Below, one piece after another: positions 49,601-60,300 of a DNA stretch of 64,000 bases. The stretch spans positions 59,998,255 through 60,062,254 of the forward strand of contig OZ024933.1 in the NCBI GenBank assembly GCA_964017235.1, read 5' to 3'. Under the pieces are notes generated by a model. It was not told where the DNA came from. It saw only the letters and a list, made by a program, of their open reading frames with translations, and made no database searches. Each line of letters begins with the position of its first letter. Positions within the stretch are counted from its first letter, which is position 1. A program made the translations under genes and the position numbers. This stretch comes from Sabellastarte sp. h YS-2021. Its lineage: Eukaryota > Annelida > Polychaeta > Sabellida > Sabellidae.

Positions 49601-50457
49601 CAAAAAACAAGATGGCCGCCCTGGACATTTCTTTGAAATTATATCCCTTTTTTTCTACTGGCTGGTTCTCATAACTAGAAGGTTAAATCTCATAAGTGAT
49701 ATGTATAACAGAAAAACTACCCATTGTGATATAACCTATACCATATGTTGAAAATGACATTATATCCAAATAAATAAATCACTATTGACATGCCAATATT
49801 CTAACAAAAAAACAGAATTTGTATATATGTTATGTACAAGTTGAAATTTTGTATAAGTTGCAACTTGTACAAAAAGCCTGGCTGTACAATCACAGCTGGC
49901 TGTTACTTTTACAGAATTTCGCCATCAAATAAACCCAGTTTGTACAACACTGTTGTACAAGTTAGATTTAAAAAAGACATTTGGTTAAATTAACAATATG
50001 TATAATTTTCTACAGAAAAATTGACACTGAATACACAGAAAAACCTTGAAAATTTTGGCGAATAACACTTAATATACAAAACGTAATTAATATATTAATA
50101 CATCAAGTTGATAGTTTATCACTCAAGAGTAAAGTTTATATTATATTTTCATCATGCAGAAAGAAATAAAGCTTTTGTACTTTTTACTAAATTCAGCATG
50201 CATGTGAAATGTGGCTTATTGATGCTTGTTAGACTTGCTTCGTACTCCTCCAACTTATGGTACTGCAGACTGGAGTCTTTTTTCTTTTAAAAAATCCCCA
50301 AGCAGAAAAGTTTTAATAATGACAGTCAGACTTCAAAGAAGAAATTTGAAAAGTAATAATTAAGTAAGAAGAGAAATCTCCCAAATGCAATCAACTGTCT
50401 TGAAGTGGCTTCTGCCTGTAGCATTAGGAATATTTAAAAATTTGTGATTTTTACCTT
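46678..50457. other. Long stretch without a supported gene
   Basis: This contains an AAACATTTT-type relic (46990-47110), a C-rich tract (47427-47474), and a decayed repeat near 49430-49680 with TTCACCAAATTTACAGGATA-like text related to 29790. The TACAAGTTGCAACTTGTACA-like palindromic words at 49840-49960 also occur at 52430-52510. No exon or RNA gene was recognised. Confidence 0.4.
47452..47474 (-). other. C-rich tract, G-quadruplex-type on the minus strand
   Basis: Four C runs of at least three (CCCCCT, a long C run, ACCC, GCCC) with single-base loops occur within 23 bases, so the minus strand meets the G3+N1-7 pattern strongly. No gene context. Confidence 0.5.
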
Positions 50458-50613
50458 ATGGAATTTCTTTTGAACATGCTCTTCAATTACCGTTTACTGT
50501 ACTTCTGTACAGCACTTTCCCTGATAATTATGCTTTCCTCTCATTATTACCTTCACAAATCAAAAACACTCAGTCAGCTGACACAGTGCCCGTTCACGGG
50601 CACTCTCCTCTTG
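50458..50613 (+). mobile_element. Orphan 3' end of Helitron-like family H
   Basis: GTCAGCTGAC (50573-50582) is followed, four bases on, by the perfect hairpin GTGCCCGTTCACGGGCAC (50586-50603) and TCTCCTCTTG (CTTG at 50610-50613), then TT. Order and spacing match 46637-46677. No 5' end or tandem repeat precedes it, so it is a truncated copy or a solo 3' end. Confidence 0.65.
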
Positions 50614-51107
50614 TTACCTTATGGTAACAAGGCCAGCAATGGGATCATAAGTGGGTTAGGAAAACTTCAGAGGACAGGGGACAGTTTTTGCATAATTGTG
50701 GTTGACACATGCCTTTCAATAATAAAATCCTAACCAATGACATTTATTACAAATGATGTATGTCTTTTATTAATAAAATCCTGGCTGGTCACATTTACTC
50801 AGCAGCATAGTCTTAAAATTTACATGACAGTTTTATGTGGTTTTGGCATCATAAAGGAATCAATTTTGTTTATCCCTTTGTCGCAGAATAAATTTTGGAT
50901 GATTCTTACCAGAAAACATTATTAGAACTTGTAAGGTTATTAACAACACCAAAGTCTGTAGCCAGGTACAGGCTTCAGTTAGGCCAGTTTGACTCCAACA
51001 TTTATTTAGATTAAAACTGCAGTGAATCTGCAACAAAATTAATAAAAATACAGTTCAATAGTTTGTTCTCTCATCTAAGTAGTATAAATATGTTGATTTT
51101 ATTAATT

Positions 51108-52367
51108 AGGCGGGTTGCGTGTAACCAACCCGCCTATTAGATTGATGTGTCCGACGTCCGTCTGTCCGTCTGTCTGTCTGTCCGTCTGTCCGTCCACATT
51201 TTTCGTTTCCGGACTCTAACTTTAAAACGGTTTGACCAATCAAATTCAATCTTTACAGGGAGATAGATCACCATCATAGCTAGGTTCCTTTCGAAATTGG
51301 TGAAATTCCGTGTGTTCGTTTGTCCGTTTTTCGTCCGTTTGTCTGTCCATCCATCTGTTTGTCCACATTTTCGTTTCCGGACTCTAACTTTAAAACGGTT
51401 TGACCAATCAAATTCAAACTTCACAGGGAGATAGATCACCATCATAGCTAGGTTCCTTTCGAAATTGGTGAAATTCCGTGTGTTCGTTTGTCCGTTTTTC
51501 GTCCGTTTGTCTGTCCATCCATCTGTTTGTCCACATTTTCGTTTCCGGACTCTAACTTTAAAACGGTTTGACCAATCAAATTCAAACTTCACAGGGAGAT
51601 AGATCACCATCATAGCTAGGTTCCTTTCGAAATTGGTGAAATTCCGTGTGTTCGTTTGTCCGTTTTTCGTCCGTTTGTCTGTCCATCCATCTGTTTGTCC
51701 ACATTTTCGTTTCCGGACTCTAACTTTAAAACGGTTTGACCAATCAAATTCAAACTTCACAGGGAGATAGATCACCATCATAGCTAGGTTCCTTTCGAAA
51801 TTGGTGAAATTCCGTGTGTTCGTTTGTCCGTTTTTCGTCCGTTTGTCTGTCCATCCATCTGTTTGTCCACATTTTCGTTTCCGGACTCTAACTTTAAAAC
51901 GGTTTGACCAATCAAATTCAAACTTCACAGGGAGATAGATCACCATCATAGCTAGGTTCCTTTCGAAATTGGTGAAATTCCGTCTGTTTGTTTGTCCGTT
52001 TTTCCGTCCGTTTCTTCGTTTTTGTCCGTTTTTCTGTCCATCCATCTGTCCGTCCACATTTTTGTTTCCGGACTCTAACTCGAAAACGGTTACTCCAATC
52101 TAATTCAAACTTCACAGGGACATACATCACCATCATAGCTAGGTTCCTTTCGAAATTGGTGTAAATCCGTCCGTTCATTTGTCTTGTTTTTCTGTCCATT
52201 TGTTCGTTTTTAGATTAGAAGTATTACATTTCTTAGCACGTCGAACACATTTACCTTAAGTGGGTAACCTAACATTTCTTTCCTTGTTCCTAAATTTAAT
52301 GAGAGCAGTTGCTAACCTTGTTTCCTGCGTGCGCAACCCGCCTTTTGGGGCACCTCTGACCCTCTTG
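51108..52367 (+). mobile_element. Tandem-repeat element with 168-bp units (Helitron-like terminus)
   Basis: It starts with a hairpin AGGCGGGTTG (51108-51117) / CAACCCGCCT (51126-51135). About six units follow; GAAATTGGTG lies at 51293, 51461, 51629, 51797 and 51965, exactly 168 bp apart, with a diverged unit at 52152. The right side has GCGCAACCCGCC (52331-52342), the inverse of the left motif, and ends CTCTTG|TTT (52364-52367), like family H. The minus-strand open frame 52057-51137 (306 codons, 56-residue repeats) exists because 168 is a multiple of three; I do not regard it as a gene. Confidence 0.75.
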
Positions 52368-52914
52368 TTTTTAAGTATTGATTAATTAAAATAAATTGTT
52401 CATTTGATAACATATGGAGCTTGTATAAGTTACAACTTGTACAGGTCGAAAATCTGTATGTGTTGCATTACTTGTTCCAAGTCAACCTGTACAAGTTGCA
52501 ACTTGTATAAAATCCCAATTTGTGCATAGCATACATATAGTGGATTTAAAAAAAATTAAGTCTGTGTGTAAGTAATCATTTGTTTGCATCTGTGTATTAT
52601 ATATATCAGGGTCTCAGTGAGTCATATCTCAGGCTTAAGATGGCTATATCTGTTAACTTTGCAAAACTTAAGCCTAAGACATTACTAAGATTGCTCTGAC
52701 TAGAAGTTTCAAGCGTGATGTCAGATGGTTTGATTCTTTTCTCTCACGTTTTTATGGTGTCTCTATGTATAATTCATTTTCACCATGAGAATCTGTTTTT
52801 TTTTCTCCAAAATTTCATTCGTAAAAAGCAAATAATTATGAAAACCTAAGCCATATATATCTGCTTGTTAGCTATCTCATCAAATATGTGTTTGTCATCT
52901 TTGTTTTATTTCAG
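52368..52914. other. Upstream intron of the CENP-V-like gene
   Basis: AT-rich, ending in the pyrimidine-rich acceptor TTGTTTTATTTCAG. It contains TACAACTTGTACA-like palindromic words (52430-52510) also seen near 49850. No promoter or 5' UTR exon could be identified. Confidence 0.5.
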
Positions 52915-53021
52915 ACTATGGCGCAAGAAGCAGACTTGGTACAGCACAAGGGAGGTTGTCACTGTGGGAGGGTGAGGTTTGAAGTGATGGCACCCAGTGA
53001 AGTGTATGTCTACAACTGCAA
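52915..53021 (+). CDS. CENP-V / GFA-domain protein, first coding exon
   Basis: After acceptor TTTCAG (52909-52914) the ATG is at 52918. The exon encodes 34 codons plus two bases and ends at donor GTAAAAG. The peptide contains HKGGCHCGRVRFEVMAPSEV and YNC, the zinc-binding N-terminal signature of the GFA fold (CHCG...C.C), found in centromere protein V and glutathione-dependent formaldehyde-activating-like enzymes. The split codon AA| would complete Asn in a CNCS-type motif. The exon starts with an intron in the 5' UTR. Later exons (second Cys pair, core of the fold) are not found before the satellite that begins near 54330, so they must lie beyond the window or be lost. Family call is strong for so short an exon; CENPV versus another GFA protein is uncertain. 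Confidence 0.85.
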
Positions 53022-53957
53022 GTAAAAGTTTTTCTATTATTATTTCTTTTTGATAATGTGCACTTTATACAATATGCAAAAGAACTTTATCATTATTTGT
53101 CCAGGATAAAGTTTTTGACAATTCAGCAACTTTTAATTTTCAATGGACCCATTCAATTGTAACAATTGAAGATTTACTACGCTAAACTCTTATAGTTAGA
53201 CTAGTAGTAATATAATAATGTCCACTTGGCCCAAACTTGTCTGTGTGGTCAGACTACATGATATTGCGCACTTTCACATAATTGTCATGCACCAGTCTTG
53301 TCCTTCAACTCAAACATCCAAGTAACTGGATTACAGGAGCATGCCACAACTCCCAGCTTGTTTTCCATGTGTTAATGAACCATTTTGTGACACATTTTGT
53401 GAATTAGATAATTATGTTAAACAAGAATCCTGTTATTCTTTTCCAGTTTGTGCTAGGATATCTGGTACAAAGAGGTATCTCAGTAAAATTGGCCAATTTA
53501 ATGTTTTAATATGTTTACCATGTAAATCATAAAAACCCCAAAATCTAAGGTCTTCAATCTGAATGGTAATATTTTATATTCTAAAATTATTATACCTACT
53601 CCTTTAATATTTGCTTAGACATTGTACTTTTGGGATACCATAATTTGATTGAAGGAAGAAATTCTTCCGTTGCAGGGTAATAATAAGTGCCCTCTCCAGC
53701 AGAACAGATTCAACAGATTGTGAAGATGTTAAAAAATAATTGATTTCAGTTGTTTTTTGTTTAAAATGTACAAAGTCTTTAATACAATACATAGGGAGTG
53801 TGTGTCATGAAGCCAAACTGAAGCAATTACAAGGTCTTTTATTTGCTCAACATTGCATTTTCTGTGAGGTGCATGAAAGCTGGTGGTTCAAGGATATTTT
53901 CTTTCCTTTTGCATCAGTTTTATGGTCTAAGAAAATAGTGCTACAGTGAATAATAAT
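53022..53957. other. Intron sequence of the CENP-V-like gene
   Basis: I looked for the next GFA exon and found none. Short frames at 53341-53949 occur on both strands without domains. A minor TTTCCAGTTTGTGC acceptor-like site (53441-53454) precedes no recognisable coding sequence. Confidence 0.5.
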
Positions 53958-54329
53958 TTTTATGTCAGCTGACTTGTCAGTCAGCTGGCATTATGTCATC
54001 ACTCTGCGGCGTGGGCGTACGCGTACGCGTCCGCGTGAACAACTTCTTCTCCAAAACTACAAGGCCTAGAGACATGCTGTTTTTTTTAAAAGATACCTTA
54101 TCTATCGAGGATGAAAAATTGTTCAAGGCATGCAAATCTGTCTGTTCGTCTGTTTGCTAGAGACATTACAAGGGGGGTACCCCCACCAAAAGTGTGAAAA
54201 TTTCAACTTTTTATCACAATTTTCTCAGTGACTATTGCAGGGATTTCTCTCATATCTTGCATATGTGTACTAGGCCAGAGGTAGATTCTCTTGTGTGAGT
54301 ATGAGACCTGGATCTGTCTTACTTTTTTT
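53958..54329 (+). mobile_element. 5' end of Helitron-like family H leading into the giant satellite
   Basis: TTTTTATGTCAGCTGAC (53957-53973), a GC-rich CGTACGCGTACGCGTCCGCG block (54016-54035), CTCCAAAACTACAAGGCC (54050-54067) and the following 220 bp match 39005-39320 in order. It is followed by the 155-bp repeat, as in the shorter element H. The right end of the element is not reached. Confidence 0.75.
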
Positions 54330-57300
54330 TTAATAAATTTTTTTAATAATTTTTAATGCATTAAAATTCATGAAATCATGCACTAAATCACTTATAACTT
54401 CAAAAGTGTTGCATTTACAGCATTTTGTGAAAATATGTTGTTCAGCTACTTTTTTCATAGCTACAATATGGTGAGTAAGTTGGGTGTCTGTCTCAATAGC
54501 TAAGTGAGTAATAGCTACTTTTGGGCTTTTCAGTAACTTCCATTATGAGTAAAATCACTTGTAACTTAGAAACTATTGCATTTAGAGAATTTCGTATAAA
54601 TATGTTATTCAGCTACTTTTGGGCCAGCTATAACATAGTGAAATTTCAGACCTGTAGCTCATGGCATAGCTGAGTAATAGCTACTTTTAGGTTATCACTG
54701 TTGAGTAAATCGCTTATAACTTGAAAACTATTGCATTTAGAGAATTTCGTATAAATATGTTATTCAGCTACTTTTGGGTCAGCTATAACATAGTAAACTT
54801 TCAGTCCTGTAGCTCATGGCATAGCTGAGTAATAGCTACTTTTAGGTTATCACTGTTGAGTAAATCACTTATAACTTGAAAAGTGTTGCATTTAGAGCAT
54901 TTTGTTAAAATATGTTATTCAGCTACTTTTTTCATAGCTACAATATGGTGAGTAAGTTGGGTGTCTGTCTCAATAGCTAAGTGAGTAATAGCTACTTTTG
55001 GGCTTTTCAGTAACTTCCATCATGAGTAAAATCACTTGTAACTTAAAAACTATTGCATTCAGAGAATTTCGTATAAATATGTTATTCAGCTACTTTTGGG
55101 CCAGCTATAACATAGTAAAATTTCAGACCTGTAGCTCATGGCATAGCTGAGTAATAGCTACTTTTAGGTTATCACTGTTGAGTAAATCACTTATAACTTG
55201 AAAACTATTGCATTTAGAGTATTTTGTTTCGATATGTTATTCACCTATTTTGGGGTCAGCTATAACATAGTGAAGTTTCAGACCTGTGGCTCATTTCATA
55301 GCTGAGTAATAGCTACTTTGAAGTTCTCACTGTTGAGTAAATCAGTTATAATTGGAAAACTATTGCATTTACAGAAATTTGGGCAAATATGTTATTCAGC
55401 TACTTTTGGGTCAGCTATAACATAGTGAAATTATAGACCTATAGCTCATGGCACAACTGAGCAATAGCTATTCTCAGGTACTGACTGTTGAGTAAATCAG
55501 CTATAACTTGAAAAATATTGCATTTGGAGTATTTTGTTAAAATATATTGTTCACCTACTTTTGGGTCAGCTATAACATAGTGAAATTACAGACCTATAGC
55601 TCATGGCATAGCTGAGTAATAGCTACTTTTAGGTTATCACTGTTGAGTAAATCGCTTATAACTTGAAAACTATTGCATTTAGAGAATTTCGCATAAATAT
55701 GTTATTCAGCTACTTTTGGGTCAGCTATAACATAGTAAAATTTCAGACCTGTAGCTCATGGCATAGCTGAGTAATAGCTACTTTTAGGTTATCACTGTTG
55801 AGTAAATCACTTATAACTTGAAAAGTGTTGCATTTAGAGCATTTTGTTAAAATATGTTATTCAGCTACTTTTTTCATAGCTACAATATGGTGAGTAAGTT
55901 GGGTGTCTGTCTCAATAGCTAAGTGAGTAATAGCTACTTTTGGGCTTTTCAGTAACTTCCATCATGAGTAAAATCACTTGTAACTTAAAAACTATTGCAT
56001 TTAGAGAATTTCGTATAAATATGTTATTCAGCTACTTTTGGGCCAGCTATAACATAGTAAAATTTCAGACCTGTAGCTCATGGCATAGCTGAGTAATAGC
56101 TACTTTTAGGTTATCACTGTTGAGTAAATCACTTATAACTTGAAAACTATTGCATTTAGAGTATTTTGTTTCAATATATTATTCACCTATTTTGGGGTCA
56201 GCTATAACATAGTGAAGTTTCAGACCTGTGGCTCATTTCATAGCTGAGTAATAGCTACTTTGAAGTTCTCACTGTTGAGTAAATCAGTTATAATTGGAAA
56301 ACTATTGCATTTACAGAAATTTGTGCAAATATGTTATTCAGCTACTTTTGGGTCAGCTATAACATAGTGAAATTATAGACCTATAGCTCATGGCACAACT
56401 GAGCAATAGCTATTCTCAGGTACTGACTGTTGAGTAAATCAGCTATAACTTGAAAAATATTGCATTTGGAGTATTTTGTTAAAATATATTGTTCACCTAC
56501 TTTTGGGTCAGCTATAACATAGTGAAATTACAGACCTATAGCTCATGGCATAGCTGAGTAATAGCTACTTTTAGGTTATCACTGTTGAGTAAATCGCTTA
56601 TAACTTGAAAACTATTGCATTTAGAGAATTTCGTATAAATATGTTATTCAGCTACTTTTGGGTCAGCTATAACATAGTAAAATTTCAGACCTGTAGCTCA
56701 TGGCATAGCTGAGTAATAGCTACTTTTAGGTTATCACTGTTGAGTAAATCACTTATAACTTGAAAAGTGTTGCATTTAGAGCATTTTGTTAAAATATGTT
56801 ATTTAGCTACTTTTTTCATAGCTACAATATGGTGAGTAAGTTGGGTGTCTGTCTCAATAGCTAAGTGAGTAATAGCTACTTTTGGGCTTTTCAGTAACTT
56901 CCATCATGAGTAAAATCACTTGTAACTTAAAAACTATTGCATTTAGAGAATTTCGTATAAATATGTTATTCAGCTACTTTTGGGCCAGCTATAACATAGT
57001 AAAATATCAGACCTGTAGCTCATGGCATAGCTGAGTAATAGCTACTTTTAGGTTATCACTGTTGAGTAAATCAGCTATAACTTGAAAAATATTGCATTTG
57101 GAGTATTTTGTTAAAATATATTGTTCACCTACTTTTGGGTCAGCTATAACATAGTGAAATTACAGACCTATAGCTCATGGCATAGCTGAGTAATAGCTAC
57201 TTTTAGGTTATCACTGTTGAGTAAATCGCTTATAACTTGAAAACTATTGCATTTAGAGAATTTCGCATAAATATGTTATTCAGCTACTTTTGGGTCAGCT

Positions 57301-60300
57301 ATAACATAGTAAAATTTCAGACCTGTAGCTCATGGCATAGCTGAGTAATAGCTACTTTTAGGTTATCACTGTTGAGTAAATCACTTATAACTTGAAAAGT
57401 GTTGCATTTAGAGCATTTTGTTAAAATATGTTATTTAGCTACTTTTTTCATAGCTACAATATGGTGAGTAAGTTGGGTGTCTGTCTCAATAGCTAAGTGA
57501 GTAATAGCTACTTTTGGGCTTTTCAGTAACTTCCATCATGAGTAAAATCACTTGTAACTTAAAAACTATTGCATTTAGAGAATTTCGTATAAATATGTTA
57601 TTCAGCTACTTTTGGGCCAGCTATAACATAGTAAAATATCAGACCTGTAGCTCATGGCATAGCTGAGTAATAGCTACTTTTAGGTTATCACTGTTGAGTA
57701 AATCACTTATAACTTGAAAACTATTGCATTTAGAGTATTTTGTTTCAATATGTTATTCACCTATTTTGGGGTCAGCTATAACATAGTGAAGTTTCAGACC
57801 TGTGGCTCATTTCATAGCTGAGTAATAGCTACTTTGAAGTTCTCACTGTTGAGTAAATCAGTTATAATTGGAAAACTATTGCATTTACAGAAATTTGTGC
57901 AAATATGTTATTCAGCTACTTTTGGGTCAGCTATAACATAGTGAAATTATAGACCTATAGCTCATGGCACAACTGAGCAATAGCTATTCTCAGGTACTGA
58001 CTGTTGAGTAAATCAGCTATAACTTGAAAAATATTGCATTTGGAGTATTTTGTTAAAATATATTGTTCACCTACTTTTGGGTCAGCTATAACATAGTGAA
58101 ATTACAGACCTATAGCTCATGGCATAGCTGAGCAATAGCTATTTTCAGGTTCTCACTATTGAGTAAATCAGTTGTAGCTTGAAAACTATTGCATTTACAG
58201 TAGTTTGCTTAAATATATTGTTCACCTACTTTTGGGTCAGCTATAACATAGTGAAATTACAGACCTATAGCTCATGGCATAGCTGAGTAATAGCTACTTT
58301 TAGGTTATCACTGTTGAGTAAATCACTTATAACTTGAAAACTATTGCATTTAGAGTATTTTGTTTCAATATATTATTCACCTATTTTGGGGTCAGCTATA
58401 ACATAGTGAAGTTTCAGACCTGTGGCTCATTTCATAGCTGAGTAATAGCTACTTTGAAGTTCTCACTGTTGAGTAAATCAGTTATAATTGGAAAACTATT
58501 GCATTTACAGAAATTTGTGCAAATATGTTATTCAGCTACTTTTGGGTCAGCTATAACATAGTGAAATTATAGACCTATAGCTCATGGCACAACTGAGCAA
58601 TAGCTATTCTCAGGTACTGACTGTTGAGTAAATCAGCTATAACTTGAAAAATATTGCATTTGGAGTATTTTGTTAAAATATATTGTTCACCTACTTTTGG
58701 GTCAGCTATAACATAGTGAAATTACAGACCTATAGCTCATGGCATAGCTGAGTAATAGCTACTTTTAGGTTATCACTGTTGAGTAAATCGCTTATAACTT
58801 GAAAACTATTGCATTTAGAGAATTTCGCATAAATATGTTATTCAGCTACTTTTGGGTCAGCTATAACATAGTAAAATTTCAGACCTGTAGCTCATGGCAT
58901 AGCTGAGTAATAGCTACTTTTAGGTTATCACTGTTGAGTAAATCACTTATAACTTGAAAAGTGTTGCATTTAGAGCATTTTGTTAAAATATGTTATTCAG
59001 CTACTTTTTTCATAGCTACAATATGGTGAGTAAGTTGGGTGTCTGTCTCAATAGCTAAGTGAGTAATAGCTACTTTTGGGCTTTTCAGTAACTTCCATCA
59101 TGAGTAAAATCACTTGTAACTTAAAAACTATTGCATTTAGAGAATTTCGTATAAATATGTTATTCAGCTACTTTTGGGCCAGCTATAACATAGTAAAATT
59201 TCAGACCTGTAGCTCATGGCATAGCTGAGTAATAGCTACTTTTAGGTTATCACTGTTGAGTAAATCACTTATAACTTGAAAACTATTGCATTTAGAGTAT
59301 TTTGTTTCAATATATTATTCACCTATTTTGGGGTCAGCTATAACATAGTGAAGTTTCAGACCTGTGGCTCATTTCATAGCTGAGTAATAGCTACTTTGAA
59401 GTTCTCACTGTTGAGTAAATCAGTTATAATTGGAAAACTATTGCATTTACAGAAATTTGTGCAAATATGTTATTCAGCTACTTTTGGGTCAGCTATAACA
59501 TAGTGAAATTATAGACCTATAGCTCATGGCACAACTGAGCAATAGCTATTCTCAGGTACTGACTGTTGAGTAAATCAGCTATAACTTGAAAAATATTGCA
59601 TTTGGAGTATTTTGTTAAAATATATTGTTCACCTACTTTTGGGTCAGCTATAACATAGTGAAATTACAGACCTATAGCTCATGGCATAGCTGAGTAATAG
59701 CTACTTTTAGGTTATCACTGTTGAGTAAATCGCTTATAACTTGAAAACTATTGCATTTAGAGAATTTCGTATAAATATGTTATTCAGCTACTTTTGGGTC
59801 AGCTATAACATAGTAAAATTTCAGACCTGTAGCTCATGGCATAGCTGAGTAATAGCTACTTTTAGGTTATCACTGTTGAGTAAATCACTTATAACTTGAA
59901 AAGTGTTGCATTTAGAGCATTTTGTTAAAATATGTTATTTAGCTACTTTTTTCATAGCTACAATATGGTGAGTAAGTTGGGTGTCTGTCTCAATAGCTAA
60001 GTGAGTAATAGCTACTTTTGGGCTTTTCAGTAACTTCCATCATGAGTAAAATCACTTGTAACTTAAAAACTATTGCATTTAGAGAATTTCGTATAAATAT
60101 GTTATTCAGCTACTTTTGGGCCAGCTATAACATAGTAAAATATCAGACCTGTAGCTCATGGCATAGCTGAGTAATAGCTACTTTTAGGTTATCACTGTTG
60201 AGTAAATCAGCTATAACTTGAAAAATATTGCATTTGGAGTATTTTGTTAAAATATATTGTTCACCTACTTTTGGGTCAGCTATAACATAGTGAAATTACA

